From positions 1 through 14,704 of the forward strand of contig DKKP01000084.1 in NCBI GenBank assembly GCA_002455335.1: 14,704 nucleotides of DNA. The letters are read 5' to 3'. Shown piece by piece: positions 1-8,793 of this stretch. The notes beneath the pieces are model-generated. The model did not search any database, was not told the DNA's origin, and saw only the letters and a program-made list of their open reading frames with translations. How positions within the stretch are numbered: the stretch's first letter is position 1; each line of letters starts with the position of its first letter. This stretch comes from Anaerolineales bacterium UBA6663 (lineage in GTDB: Bacteria; Chloroflexota; Anaerolineae; Anaerolineales; UBA6663). Both the position numbers and the translations under genes were made by a program.

Positions 1-54
1 GATTTCCTCTTGGCCAAGAGGAAATCGCAAATCACCAATCGCAAATCGCAAATG
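1..54. repeat. Heptad hairpin element 1, cut by window edge
   Basis: Bases 1-26 are a perfect palindrome: GATTTCC, a centre around TTGGCCAA, then GGAAATC. It is followed by 7-bp units GCAAATC (27-33), ACCAATC (34-40), GCAAATC (41-47) and GCAAATG (48-54). By comparison with 2445-2515, a matching array of GATTTGC units probably lies just left of the window. The element ends one base before the Shine-Dalgarno of fadN, so it would sit as a hairpin in the mRNA leader or close to the promoter. Its function is not known. Confidence 0.8.
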
Positions 55-55
55 C

Positions 56-61
56 AAGGAG
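56..61 (+). promoter_or_regulatory. Shine-Dalgarno AAGGAG that fixes the fadN start
   Basis: AAGGAG lies 5 nt before the ATG at 67. The reading frame is open further upstream to position 10, but that extension only translates the heptad repeat, so 67 is the better start. Confidence 0.8.
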
Positions 62-66
62 TTGCG

Positions 67-2442
67 ATGCAGATAACACGCGTGTTAGTGATCGGCGCCG
101 GCACCATGGGGGGCGGGATCGCGGCGCATTGCGCCAATGTCGGCCTGAGCGTGACGCTGCTGGATGTGCCGGCCGAGGGGCAAGATCGCGATGCCGTGGT
201 GAAGGGGCTTTGGGAACGGCAGGTGAAGGCCCGACCAGCGGCGCTGAGCGGTCCCGAAGCGGCCGAACGCGTCACGCTCGGAAACACGGAGGATGATCTC
301 GACGAAGCGGCCAGGGCCGCCGACTGGATCATCGAGGTCATCATCGAAAAGCTCGAGCCCAAGCAGGCGCTCATGGCCAGGCTCGAGCCGCTCCGCAAGC
401 CGGGCGCGATCGTGACCACGAATACGTCGGGGATTCCGATCACGTCGATCGCGGCCGAGCGTGGCGACGGCTTCCGGTGTGCGTTCTTTGGCACGCACTT
501 CTTCAATCCGCCGCGCTATCTCAAGCTGCTCGAAGTGATCCCGACGGCGGACACGGACGCGACTGTGGTGGACGCGTTCGAGGCGTTTGCGGGGTCGCGG
601 TTGGGCAAGGTGGTCGTGCGCTGCAACGACACGCCCAACTTCATCGCCAACCGCATCGGCGCTTTCGTCGGCCAGTATCGCAGTATCGCGGCCATCGACA
701 ACGGCTACAGTGTCGAGGAGGCCGACGTCCTCAGCGGCCCGATCCTGGGCAACCCCAAGACCGGCACGTTTCGGCTGGCCGATCTGGTCGGCCTGGACGT
801 GATGGCGCACGTAAACGCCAATCTCTATGAACTGGCGCCCGACGACGACAGCCGCGAACTGTTCCAGATGCCGGCGCCGGTCCAGGCGATGCTGGCGCGT
901 AAGTGGCTGGGCAACAAGACCGGCCAGGGCTTCTACAAGGCGGTCAAGGACGATTCCGGGAACAAGATGTTCCACGTCCTTGACCTTGTGACACTCGACT
1001 ACAAACCGCCGACCAAACCGCGCTTCGATGTCATCGGCGCCACAAAGGACCTGGCGCTCGTCGAGCGTCTACGCGAGATCTTCACCGAGCCGAAGTGGGC
1101 CGACGATCGCGGCGGGGCCTACATCATCGAAACGACGCTGCCGATCCTGGCCTACGCGGCCAGACGCATCCCCGAGATCGCCGAAACGCCGTACGCGGTC
1201 GACCAGGCCATGCGGCACGGCTTCGGCAGCGAGCTCGGCCCGTTCGAGATCTGGGACGCGATCGGCCTGAAGGTCGGCATCCAGCTGATGCAGGCGCGCG
1301 AGATCGCGCTTCCTGAGTGGGTGACGATGCTGGCTGCGAGTGGGGCGGCCGGCTTCTATCGAGGCGGCCAGGGTGGGCGCGAGGTCTATCACCCTGTGAA
1401 GCGCGTCTTTGTGCCGGTCGAGCGGCCACGTCTGACGGTGTCGCTGCGCCCGGAGGACGGCGCGCGGCGCGAGCTCAAGCGCAACGCCTCGGCCAGCCTG
1501 CTCGACCTGGGCGACGGCGTGCTTGGCTTCGAGTTCCACTCGAAGGGCAACACGCTCGACACTTTCACGGTCGATATCGGCAAGGCCGCGCTCGAGTGGC
1601 TGGCGCGCGACGAATGGCGTGCGCTGGTGATCGCCAACCAGGGCAAAGACTTCTCGCTCGGTGCCAATATCGGCATGTTCATCCTGGCAGCCGGGGACCC
1701 GACGGCGCTCGAGGCCGCGGCTCGCGATTTGCAGCAATGGGTGCTCGACCTGCGCTGCGCGCCCAAGCCCGTCGTCACGGCGCCGCGGCAACGTGTGCTC
1801 GGCGGCGGCGTCGAGCTGGCCTTCACCGGCGCGCGCATGGTCGCCTCGGCCGAGACCTACATGGGCCTTGTGGAAGCCGGCGTCGGCCTCATCCCGGCGC
1901 TTGGCGGCTGCAAGGAGCTACTGCGGCGCGTGGTTTCGCCGGCCATGGCAACCGACCCGCGCGTCGATCCGCTGCCGTTTTTGCAGAAGGTCTTCGAGAC
2001 CATCGGCTACGCCAGAGTCAGCGAGAGCGCGGCCCAGGCACGTACGCTCGGCTTCCTGGGCGCGAACGACGTGATCGTGGCCAACGACGAGGACCTGATC
2101 GGGCACGCCAAACGCGTCGCGCTCGATCAGGCCGACACGGGCTATGTGCCGCCGGATCGCCACGCCCCGAGCGTCTACGCAGCGGGCTCACGCGGGAAAG
2201 CCGCGATGCTGATGGCGATCGAGCAGTTGCGCTGGGGTAAGTTCATCAGCAGCCACGACGCCCTGATCGCGCGCAAGCTCGCGCATGTGCTGGCGGGCGG
2301 CGATCTCACGCAGCCGACCTGGGTGACCGAGGACTACATCCTCGACCTCGAGCGCGAGGCCTTCCTCTCGCTCCTCGGCGAGCCCAAGACCCAGGACCGG
2401 ATCAGCTACATGCTCAAGAACGGCAAGCCGTTGCGGAACTGA
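67..2442 (+). CDS. fadN: 3-hydroxyacyl-CoA dehydrogenase / enoyl-CoA hydratase (FadN-type fusion)
   Basis: A 791-residue cytoplasmic enzyme for the hydration and NAD-dependent oxidation steps of fatty acid beta-oxidation. The N-terminal half is the dehydrogenase: the Rossmann loop GAGTMGGG is at residues 10-17, and the active-site His is in GTHFFNP (H144). A second helical dehydrogenase region follows to about residue 430. The crotonase-type hydratase domain occupies roughly 475-680, with GGGVELA (E583) and GLVEAGVGLIP (E603) as the expected two glutamates. The dehydrogenase-first order and the length match the Bacillus FadN group, not E. coli FadB, where the hydratase comes first. fadA follows 84 nt downstream on the same strand, so the pair probably acts together. 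The start at 67 rests on the Shine-Dalgarno at 56-61. The symbol follows the family; substrate chain length cannot be read from the sequence. Confidence 0.93.
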   Translation: MQITRVLVIGAGTMGGGIAAHCANVGLSVTLLDVPAEGQDRDAVVKGLWERQVKARPAALSGPEAAERVTLGNTEDDLDEAARAADWIIEVIIEKLEPKQALMARLEPLRKPGAIVTTNTSGIPITSIAAERGDGFRCAFFGTHFFNPPRYLKLLEVIPTADTDATVVDAFEAFAGSRLGKVVVRCNDTPNFIANRIGAFVGQYRSIAAIDNGYSVEEADVLSGPILGNPKTGTFRLADLVGLDVMAHVNANLYELAPDDDSRELFQMPAPVQAMLARKWLGNKTGQGFYKAVKDDSGNKMFHVLDLVTLDYKPPTKPRFDVIGATKDLALVERLREIFTEPKWADDRGGAYIIETTLPILAYAARRIPEIAETPYAVDQAMRHGFGSELGPFEIWDAIGLKVGIQLMQAREIALPEWVTMLAASGAAGFYRGGQGGREVYHPVKRVFVPVERPRLTVSLRPEDGARRELKRNASASLLDLGDGVLGFEFHSKGNTLDTFTVDIGKAALEWLARDEWRALVIANQGKDFSLGANIGMFILAAGDPTALEAAARDLQQWVLDLRCAPKPVVTAPRQRVLGGGVELAFTGARMVASAETYMGLVEAGVGLIPALGGCKELLRRVVSPAMATDPRVDPLPFLQKVFETIGYARVSESAAQARTLGFLGANDVIVANDEDLIGHAKRVALDQADTGYVPPDRHAPSVYAAGSRGKAAMLMAIEQLRWGKFISSHDALIARKLAHVLAGGDLTQPTWVTEDYILDLEREAFLSLLGEPKTQDRISYMLKNGKPLRN

Positions 2443-2444
2443 TT

Positions 2445-2515
2445 CATTTGCGATTTGCGATTGCTGATTTGCGATTTCCCCCAGGCCTGGAGGAAATCGC
2501 AGATCGCAAATCTGC
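2445..2515. repeat. Heptad hairpin element 2 (fadN-fadA spacer)
   Basis: The left arm holds CATTTGC (2445-2451), GATTTGC (2452-2458), GATTGCT (2459-2465), GATTTGC (2466-2472) and GATTTCC (2473-2479). The centre holds the perfect palindrome CCAGGCCTGG (2481-2490). The right arm holds GGAAATC (2492-2498), GCAGATC (2499-2505) and GCAAATC (2506-2512). The core GATTTCC...GGCC...GGAAATC is the same as in element 1. It fills most of the 84-nt spacer and would form a long hairpin in the fadN-fadA transcript, ending just before the fadA ribosome binding site. Confidence 0.85.
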
Positions 2516-2517
2516 AT

Positions 2518-2521
2518 GGAG
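2518..2521 (+). promoter_or_regulatory. Shine-Dalgarno GGAG for fadA
   Basis: GGAG lies 5 nt before the ATG at 2527. It favours this start over upstream in-frame starts, which only translate the heptad element. Confidence 0.7.
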
Positions 2522-2526
2522 AAGTC

Positions 2527-3705
<1,179 letters not shown>

Positions 3706-3715
3706 AGGCATGGCG

Positions 3716-4264
3716 ATGACTCTCGAAGTCCGGGCGCTCACGCCCGAAGAGTGGCCGGCCCTGGTCGAGCTCTTTGGCGAGCAGGGCGCGCGCAGCGGCT
3801 GCTGGTGCATGTATTTTCGGATCGGCAGCGCGTATCGCCGCCGATCGAGCGCGGTCAACAAAGCCGCGTTCCACGAGGTCGTCAGGCAGGGGCCGCCGCC
3901 GGGGCTGCTGGCCTTCGACGGCGATCGCGCCGTCGGTTGGTGTCAGGTGACACCGCGCTCGCTGCTGCCCTGGCTCGACCACACCTGGCGGCTCAAGCCC
4001 GTCGACGACATGCCCGTTTGGTCGATCTCGTGTTTCTACATTCGGATCGGCTACCGCCGCCGGGGTGTGACGGGCGCCCTGATCCAGGCCGCGCTGGACC
4101 TCGCGCGGCAGGCCGGTGCGCCGGCGCTTGAAGCCTATCCGCTCGACGGGCGATTATCGCCGAGCGCGACCTCGACCGGGTATGCCACCACCTTTGCGCG
4201 AGCCGGGTTCCAGGAGGTTGCACGGAGGTCACCCGAGCGCCCGATCATGCGTTACGTGTTTTGA
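3716..4264 (+). CDS. GNAT family N-acetyltransferase
   Basis: About 182 residues with a GNAT fold signature. The acetyl-CoA loop is YRRRGVTGALI (about residues 113-123), in the usual place before a helix and the EAYPLD strand. The N-terminal half carries an SGCWCMYFR stretch seen in one subgroup of uncharacterised bacterial GNAT proteins. An ATG at 3710 is in frame two codons earlier, but AAAGG (3704-3708) lies 7 nt before 3716 and only 1 nt before 3710, so 3716 is preferred. The gene starts 10 nt after the thiolase stop and is almost certainly co-transcribed with it. The acceptor substrate is unknown, and the operon alone does not prove a link to fatty acid metabolism. Confidence 0.85.
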   Translation: MTLEVRALTPEEWPALVELFGEQGARSGCWCMYFRIGSAYRRRSSAVNKAAFHEVVRQGPPPGLLAFDGDRAVGWCQVTPRSLLPWLDHTWRLKPVDDMPVWSISCFYIRIGYRRRGVTGALIQAALDLARQAGAPALEAYPLDGRLSPSATSTGYATTFARAGFQEVARRSPERPIMRYVF

Positions 4265-4313
4265 GCGATATCCAGGCCAGGCGGCGATAGGCGCGGTAGC
4301 TTCGGCCCTTGCT

Positions 4314-5402
4314 CTACGCACCGCGCTCCACGGTCTTCAAACCGTGGCCGGTGAGTATCGCGACCACGTCGCCCGGCGTCTCGGCGAGCACCGGCCAGAT
4401 CGCGGCGCTTGTCAATTCGACAAGCAGCCCGCGCCGGGCGAGCTCGGCGTGGCTCGAGCGGATCCTGTCGTCGTCGATCGCGTACAGGCCGCCACCGCTG
4501 GACGTGATTGCGGCAAGCACGGCGTCGCCGCGCATTGGCCGAACCACCCGGATGCCTTCGGCGATCGTCTCACCTTCAGTCACCCAATCGAGCCCCTGAC
4601 GGCCGTACTTCGCCACGGCCCAAAGTGGCGCGCAGGCCATGGCCTGGACGCCGATCAGCTGTGGAGTGGCGGGGATGACGCCCGCTTTCTCGAGCGCTTG
4701 AAACCCGAGTGAGAGGCCCAGCAGCAGCGTGCCGTGCCCGACGGGGAGGATGACGGCTTCCGGCGCGCGGCCGAGCTGGGCGACGATCTCGTACGCGCAG
4801 GTCGCGTTGCCGAGCAGGCCGAGCGGGTTGAACACGTGGCTGGCGTACACGGCGCCGGCGTCAGCTGCGGCAAGCGCGGCCTCGGCGGCCTTCGAACGCG
4901 GGCCGTCGATCGCGACGAGCTCGGCCCCATAGGCCTCGATCTGTTTGCGTTTGGCGCCTGCGGCCGTCGCCGGCACAAACACACGCGCCTTCACACCGGC
5001 GCGGGCCGCGTACCCGGCGAACGATGCGCCGGCATTGCCCGACGAGTCCTCGATCGCCTCACCGATGCCCAGGTGCCGCAACCAACTGAAGACCACGGCC
5101 ATGCCGCGGTCCTTGAATGCGCCTGTGGGGTTCAGGCCCTCGTGTTTGAGGTGCACGGCGCGCCCGTCGAGCTCGAGCGGGATCAAGGGCGTGTTGCCCT
5201 CGCCAAGCGTGATCGTCGGCGCCTCGGCCGGGAGCCCGAATGTGTGCCTGTAGCGCCAGACCCCGGGAGCGCTTGCATCGACGCGCGCGGAGTCGAACGC
5301 GGGAGGCTCATTCAATCCGAGTATGCCCGTACAGGTCGGACAGCGGTAGCCGGTAAAGCTCAGTGGCTGCGTGCGACCGCAGTTGGTGCATTTGAACGTC
5401 AT
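4314..5402 (-). CDS. thrC: Threonine synthase with N-terminal zinc ribbon
   Basis: A 362-residue PLP enzyme that converts O-phosphohomoserine to threonine. The N-terminus has a four-cysteine zinc ribbon (C5, C8, C21, C24). The PLP lysine is K97 in NPTGAFKDRG, and the phosphate-binding loop SSGNAG is at about 120-125. The C-terminal GDVVAILTGHGLK stretch is typical of threonine synthase rather than of cysteine synthase or threonine dehydratase. The ATG at 5402 is chosen because family members begin just before the first CxxC. An ATG at 5429 and a TTG at 5435 are in frame; none of the three has a convincing Shine-Dalgarno. The gene lies 68 nt downstream of the MoaD-MoaE fusion on the same strand and converges on the GNAT gene with a 49-nt gap. 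Confidence 0.88.
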   Translation of the reverse strand: MTFKCTNCGRTQPLSFTGYRCPTCTGILGLNEPPAFDSARVDASAPGVWRYRHTFGLPAEAPTITLGEGNTPLIPLELDGRAVHLKHEGLNPTGAFKDRGMAVVFSWLRHLGIGEAIEDSSGNAGASFAGYAARAGVKARVFVPATAAGAKRKQIEAYGAELVAIDGPRSKAAEAALAAADAGAVYASHVFNPLGLLGNATCAYEIVAQLGRAPEAVILPVGHGTLLLGLSLGFQALEKAGVIPATPQLIGVQAMACAPLWAVAKYGRQGLDWVTEGETIAEGIRVVRPMRGDAVLAAITSSGGGLYAIDDDRIRSSHAELARRGLLVELTSAAIWPVLAETPGDVVAILTGHGLKTVERGA

Positions 5403-5470
5403 GTTGAAGGGGGGCACAGCGGGGCGCATGAGCAAGGACTATCCCGCCCCACGCAGAGTCCCGCGTTGTC

Positions 5471-6190
5471 CTAGCTCCTATCCGACTCGTTGGGCGTGTA
5501 GTGGCCCTCGATCCAAACCTGACCGGCCGGCCCGATTTCCTTCTTCCATATGGGCACGATCTCCTTGAGGCGGTCGATGCCGTAACGCGCAGCCTCGAAC
5601 ACGCCGGTGTCGCGGTGTGCGGCCGAGCACGCGATCAGCACGGTCGGCGTGCCGGGGTCGAGCGGGCCGATCCGCTGAACGACGGCGATGCCCTCGATGG
5701 TCGGCCAGCGTTCGCGGATCTCATCGGCGACCTGCTTCATCTTGGCCTCGGCCATCGGCACATACGCCTCGTATTCCAGGCGCGTTGTCTCATGCGGGCC
5801 GATGGCGTCGCGGTCGGGGCGGGTGGTCACGCCGCGCACCATGCCCGTGAACACACAGGCGGCGCCTGTGCTTGGCAGCGTGATCGCGGCCACCAGGGCG
5901 TCGAGGTCGAGGGTGTCGTTGGTGATTCTGAAGATTGTCGGAAAAGTTCCTCCGGAGACCGGCGGGAACAAGGCGACCTCATCGCCGTCATGGAGGACGT
6001 CTTCGTTGAAGGCGTACTCATGGTTGACGGAGACGAGGGCGGTGGGCAGCGCCGGTGTCAGGCCGGGCAGCGTTGTGGCGAGCGCGTCGCGCAGAACCGT
6101 GACCGTGGCGCCGTCGGGCAGCGTCAGCTCGGTTTGCGCTCGACCTGCGCGATCTTTCAACGTTGCAAAGAAGAGGACTTTGACTTGCAT
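5471..6190 (-). CDS. Molybdopterin synthase, MoaD-MoaE fusion
   Basis: A 239-residue single chain combining the small (MoaD) and large (MoaE) subunits of molybdopterin synthase, which adds two sulfurs to cyclic pyranopterin monophosphate in molybdenum cofactor synthesis. Residues 1-81 are a ubiquitin-like MoaD domain ending in PPVSGG (Gly-Gly at 80-81). From 82 onwards is MoaE: the R119 region (FTGMVRG), H192-R193 (AAHRDTG) and lysines K209 and K216/K217 in RLKEIVPIWKKE match the active site. In two-subunit enzymes the MoaD Gly-Gly is a free C-terminus that is converted to a thiocarboxylate; here it is internal, so cleavage would be needed. The mycobacterial fusion MoaX is a known precedent. 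The ATG at 6190 starts exactly at the MoaD fold; the frame is open well upstream but without domain support. MoaC is encoded nearby at 7273-7755. Confidence 0.92.
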   Translation of the reverse strand: MQVKVLFFATLKDRAGRAQTELTLPDGATVTVLRDALATTLPGLTPALPTALVSVNHEYAFNEDVLHDGDEVALFPPVSGGTFPTIFRITNDTLDLDALVAAITLPSTGAACVFTGMVRGVTTRPDRDAIGPHETTRLEYEAYVPMAEAKMKQVADEIRERWPTIEGIAVVQRIGPLDPGTPTVLIACSAAHRDTGVFEAARYGIDRLKEIVPIWKKEIGPAGQVWIEGHYTPNESDRS

Positions 6191-6197
6191 GGTGCTA

Positions 6198-6203
6198 AGT
6201 GTA
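6198..6203 (-). promoter_or_regulatory. Likely -10 element of the moaD-moaE promoter
   Basis: On the minus strand TACACT is followed by 7 nt and then the ATG at 6190. There is no Shine-Dalgarno in between. The spacing would place the transcript start at or beside the ATG (leaderless mRNA). No clear -35 is seen. Confidence 0.4.
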
Positions 6204-6267
6204 CAACGAGGGGGCCCGATATCGGGAATGGGTGGACTGCTCGATGTGTGGCCGCCCCGGGAGGGGT

Positions 6268-6294
6268 CTGACCTGTGACAAAACGGCCGTCGCC
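6268..6294. repeat. 27-bp dispersed element, copy A
   Basis: CTGACCTGTGAC, five variable bases, then GGCCGTCGCC. It matches 12664-12690 in all but one base outside the five-base spacer. It lies in the moaD-moaE/LRR intergenic region, and it contains the GTG at 6275 that would otherwise look like a start for the LRR gene. Confidence 0.6.
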
Positions 6295-6301
6295 GCTGTG
6301 G

Positions 6302-6307
6302 TACGGT
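6302..6307 (+). promoter_or_regulatory. Likely extended -10 element of the LRR gene
   Basis: TACGGT is preceded by TGG (the TGn of an extended -10) and lies 6 nt before the ATG at 6314. This supports a leaderless start at 6314. It is a weak match to the consensus taken alone. Confidence 0.35.
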
Positions 6308-6313
6308 CTGACT

Positions 6314-7276
6314 ATGACGAAGGTGTCTCTCCCCCTCCATGGCCGCTGGGCCACCGACAACGCTCGCGGCCTCGACCTGGCCGGCCGGGGTCTCGAGCAC
6401 ATCCCCGAGCCGCATCGCCCAGATCTCGAGGCGCTCGATCTCGACCACAACCGTCTGACGGCCCTGCCGGATTGGATCGCCGATCTGCCGGGCCTGCGAT
6501 TCCTGAGCGCCTATCACAACGACCTGATCGAGCCGCCGCATGTGCTGGCCGCGCTGACGCACCTCGAGGTGCTCAACCTCTCGGCCAACCGTCTGACCGA
6601 TCTCGGGCACAGCCTCGATCGCCTGACCGCGCTGCGCATGATCGACGTGGGCCACAACCCGCTGACGACACTGCCTGCTGCCGTCGGCTCCAATCCTGAC
6701 CTGGCGTACCTTTATGCGAGCGACGGCCGGCTCACAGACCTGCCCGGCTCGCTTTCGCAGTTGGCGCGCCTGACGTACCTCAATCTGGCCGACAACCAAC
6801 TCGCATCTCTTCCCGAGTGGATCGGGGACCTGCGGGCCCTGGTCGAATTGCGCGTCTCAGGCAATCGACTGGAGCGCCTGCCGGAGGAGCTGGGCCGCCT
6901 GTCCGACCTGCGTGAGCTCCATGCGCTCAACAACCGGCTCGAAGCTCTGCCGCTGTCAATCGGCGGTCTGACGAACCTGCGAGTGCTGGCGTTGCAGGGC
7001 AATCGGCTCACGGCGTTGCCGGACGCACTGGGGGAGCTGACGGCGTTGACCGATCTCGACCTTCGCTTCAACCAACTCGCCACGTTGCCCAAAACGTTCG
7101 AAAGTCTGACGGCGCTGCGCCGGCTCGACCTCCGCGCGAACGCCCTGAAGACGCTGCCTTCCGCTTTGGCTGAGTTGCCGAATCTCGAGCGACTTGATTT
7201 GCGCTGGAATCCGTTGGACCGTGTGCCGGATCGGGTGGGGGACCTTGAACGGCGGGGTTGCGTCGTGTTGCTTTAG
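6314..7276 (+). CDS. Leucine-rich repeat protein, twelve 23-residue repeats
   Basis: A 320-residue protein made almost wholly of leucine-rich repeats. Twelve consecutive repeats of exactly 23 residues run from about residue 38 to 313, with the pattern LxxLxLxxNxLxxLPxxlgxLxx. A partial cap lies before them ([15 protein letters not shown]) and the last residues are RGCVVLL. LRR solenoids bind other proteins; no enzyme domain, signal peptide or membrane segment is visible, so a cytoplasmic scaffold or inhibitor role is possible but unproven. A GTG at 6275 is in frame and has GGAGG 10 nt before it, giving 333 residues. Those 13 extra residues are largely encoded by the dispersed element at 6268-6294, so the ATG at 6314 is preferred. 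It is divergent from moaD-moaE and its stop overlaps the moaC stop. Confidence 0.85.
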   Translation: MTKVSLPLHGRWATDNARGLDLAGRGLEHIPEPHRPDLEALDLDHNRLTALPDWIADLPGLRFLSAYHNDLIEPPHVLAALTHLEVLNLSANRLTDLGHSLDRLTALRMIDVGHNPLTTLPAAVGSNPDLAYLYASDGRLTDLPGSLSQLARLTYLNLADNQLASLPEWIGDLRALVELRVSGNRLERLPEELGRLSDLRELHALNNRLEALPLSIGGLTNLRVLALQGNRLTALPDALGELTALTDLDLRFNQLATLPKTFESLTALRRLDLRANALKTLPSALAELPNLERLDLRWNPLDRVPDRVGDLERRGCVVLL

Positions 7277-7755
7277 GCCGTGAGCTCTGCCCGCCAGGGC
7301 CCGCTCTTGCCGCCGCGTTTCTCGAGCAGACGCACGTTCGTGATCTGCATCGTCTTCTCGACGGCCTTGGCCATGTCATAGACCGTCAGCGCCGCCACCG
7401 ACACGGCGGTCAGCGCCTCCATCTCGACGCCGGTCTTGCCTGTGGTGCGCGCGGTGGCCGTGATCGCCACACCGGGGAGCTCGTCGCGCAGTTCGCAGAT
7501 CACTTCGACATGCGTCAACGCGAGCGGGTGGCAGAGCGGGATCAGATCCGAGGTGCGTTTGGCGGCCATCACGCCGGCGAGCTGGGCTGTCGTGAGCACG
7601 TCGCCCTTCTTGATCTGGCCGGCGCGGATCGCGGCCAGGGTCTCGGGCTGCATGCGCACCTCGCCGGCTGCGATTGCCACGCGCTCGGTGTCGGCCTTGC
7701 CGCCGACGTCGACCATGCGCGCGTTGCCCTGCTCGTCGAGGTGGGTCAGGCTCAT
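7273..7755 (-). CDS. moaC: Cyclic pyranopterin monophosphate synthase MoaC
   Basis: A 160-residue enzyme of molybdenum cofactor synthesis that forms cyclic pyranopterin monophosphate from the MoaA product. Family motifs are intact: the lysine near K50 (IKKGDVL), IPLCHPL (72-78), [10 protein letters not shown] (109-118) and D127/K130 in [10 protein letters not shown]. Length is normal for the family. The start overlaps the glycosyltransferase stop as ATGA (7752-7755), so translation is probably coupled. The stop codon overlaps the stop of the convergent LRR gene (7273-7276), leaving no room for a separate terminator. The product acts just upstream of the MoaD-MoaE fusion at 5471-6190; moaA is not in the window. 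Confidence 0.96.
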   Translation of the reverse strand: MSLTHLDEQGNARMVDVGGKADTERVAIAAGEVRMQPETLAAIRAGQIKKGDVLTTAQLAGVMAAKRTSDLIPLCHPLALTHVEVICELRDELPGVAITATARTTGKTGVEMEALTAVSVAALTVYDMAKAVEKTMQITNVRLLEKRGGKSGPWRAELTA

Positions 7756-8708
7756 GCCGGGTTCTCGGCCTCTGGTTTCGGCGGCGCCTCACGCACGACG
7801 TAGAGTGGGCGCTTCTTGACCTCTTCGTAGATCCGGCCCAGGTACTCGCCCAGGATGCCGACCGAGATCAGCTGCACGCCGCCCATGAAAAGCACGGCGA
7901 TCAGGGTGCTTGCCTGACCGGTGAAGAACGTGGCGCTGTAGAAGAACCGGAGCCCGGCGACGACCGGGATGCTCACCAGCGCGATCAACGAGATCCAGAA
8001 CCCCAGCGTCGTCACCCACTGAATCGGCGCGTAGCTGAAGCCCGTGATGGCGTCGCTGGCGAACTTGATCATCTTGCGCAGCGGGTACTGGGTCGAGCCG
8101 GCATAGCGCTCATGCCGATCGTAGAGCACGCCGGTCTGCTTGAACCCGACCCAGACCGACAGCCCGCGCATGAAGCGATGGTGCTCGCGCAGCTGGCGCA
8201 TCACAAGCACGACCTTGCGGTCGATCAGACGGAAGTCACCCGTGTCCTGCGGGATCTCGATCGAGGCCATGCTGCGGATCAGGCGATAGAACGCGGCCGC
8301 CGTGAATAGCTTGAAGAAGGTCTCGCCCGCGCGCTTGCGCCGCTGGGCGTAGATCACCTCGTAGCCCTCCTGCCACTTGGCGGCCAGATCGAGGATCACC
8401 TCGGGCGGGTCCTGCAGATCGGAATCGATGATCGCAACCGCGTCGCCCTCGGCATAGTCGATGCCGGCCGTGATCGCGATCTGGTGTCCGAAGTTGCGCG
8501 CGAAATCGATGATCTTGATGCGCGGGTCATTCTCACGCAGCTGCCGCCCGATCTCGGGCGATTTGTCTCGGCTGCCGTCGAAGACCAGCACCAACTCACA
8601 CGGGCCATCGAGCCTTTCCATCACGCCGGCCATGCGTTCGTAGAACACTGGCAGCGTCTCTTCTTCGTTGAAGACCGGGGCGACGATCGAGTATTTGGGT
8701 CGAGTCAT
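7752..8708 (-). CDS. Family 2 glycosyltransferase, polyprenyl-phosphate type (GtrB/DPM1-like)
   Basis: A 318-residue membrane-anchored GT2 enzyme, probably transferring a sugar from a nucleotide donor to a polyprenyl phosphate. The N-terminal catalytic domain has [15 protein letters not shown], the metal-binding DSD (95-97) within [11 protein letters not shown], and [12 protein letters not shown] (154-165). Two C-terminal hydrophobic segments (about 232-256 and 266-289) are membrane helices, followed by a short charged tail. The usual DDGS motif reads FDGS here (first Asp replaced by Phe, residues 43-46). The ATG at 8708 is chosen because the 20 residues upstream in frame only translate the heptad element; no Shine-Dalgarno is visible. 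It is followed directly by moaC (ATGA overlap) and preceded by the pantothenate kinase gene. The sugar and acceptor are unknown. Confidence 0.88.
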   Translation of the reverse strand: MTRPKYSIVAPVFNEEETLPVFYERMAGVMERLDGPCELVLVFDGSRDKSPEIGRQLRENDPRIKIIDFARNFGHQIAITAGIDYAEGDAVAIIDSDLQDPPEVILDLAAKWQEGYEVIYAQRRKRAGETFFKLFTAAAFYRLIRSMASIEIPQDTGDFRLIDRKVVLVMRQLREHHRFMRGLSVWVGFKQTGVLYDRHERYAGSTQYPLRKMIKFASDAITGFSYAPIQWVTTLGFWISLIALVSIPVVAGLRFFYSATFFTGQASTLIAVLFMGGVQLISVGILGEYLGRIYEEVKKRPLYVVREAPPKPEAENPA

Positions 8709-8711
8709 AAC

Positions 8712-8793
8712 GATTTGTGATTTGCGATTTGCGATTTGCGATCTGTGTTGAGCCCAAACCTCAATCACAAATCACAAATCACAAATCACAAAT
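8712..8793. repeat. Heptad hairpin element 3
   Basis: Five forward heptads are GATTTGT (8712-8718), three GATTTGC (8719-8739) and GATCTGT (8740-8746). A stem GTTGAG (8747-8752)/CTCAAT (8760-8765) surrounds a 7-nt loop CCCAAAC, then four copies of CACAAAT follow (8766-8793). The two arms differ by transitions that would give G-U pairs in a minus-strand RNA, which is the transcribed direction here. It ends 3 bp before the glycosyltransferase start codon, and its outermost copy contains the TGA stop of the pantothenate kinase gene. Confidence 0.85.

Noticed and set aside
10..66. N-terminal extension of FadN from an upstream in-frame start
   Set aside because: It only translates the heptad repeat; the ATG at 67 has AAGGAG at ideal spacing and begins at the conserved Rossmann strand.
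85..975. Long minus-strand reading frame opposite fadN, and similar ones opposite fadA (2545-3564) and at 13859-14656
   Set aside because: These are mirror frames of GC-rich coding sequence. They are Arg/His-rich, lack recognisable domains, and oppose genes with intact catalytic motifs.
1317..2240. Plus-strand frame of about 300 codons inside fadN
   Set aside because: It is an Arg/Ala/Gly-rich shifted-frame shadow of the hydratase domain with no motifs of its own.
4265..4313. Terminator between the GNAT gene and threonine synthase
   Set aside because: The 49-nt gap has no convincing stem followed by a T-run on either strand.
4734..5474. Plus-strand frame opposite threonine synthase
   Set aside because: It is a shadow frame; the minus-strand product has complete zinc-ribbon and PLP motifs.
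6314..7276. LRR protein as a secreted effector
   Set aside because: No signal peptide, secretion motif, ligase domain or secretion genes are seen; the protein is only a repeat solenoid.
8712..8793. CRISPR array or origin iterons
   Set aside because: Units are 7 bp with no spacers and are inverted around a centre. No cas genes, dnaA, DnaA boxes or repA lie nearby.
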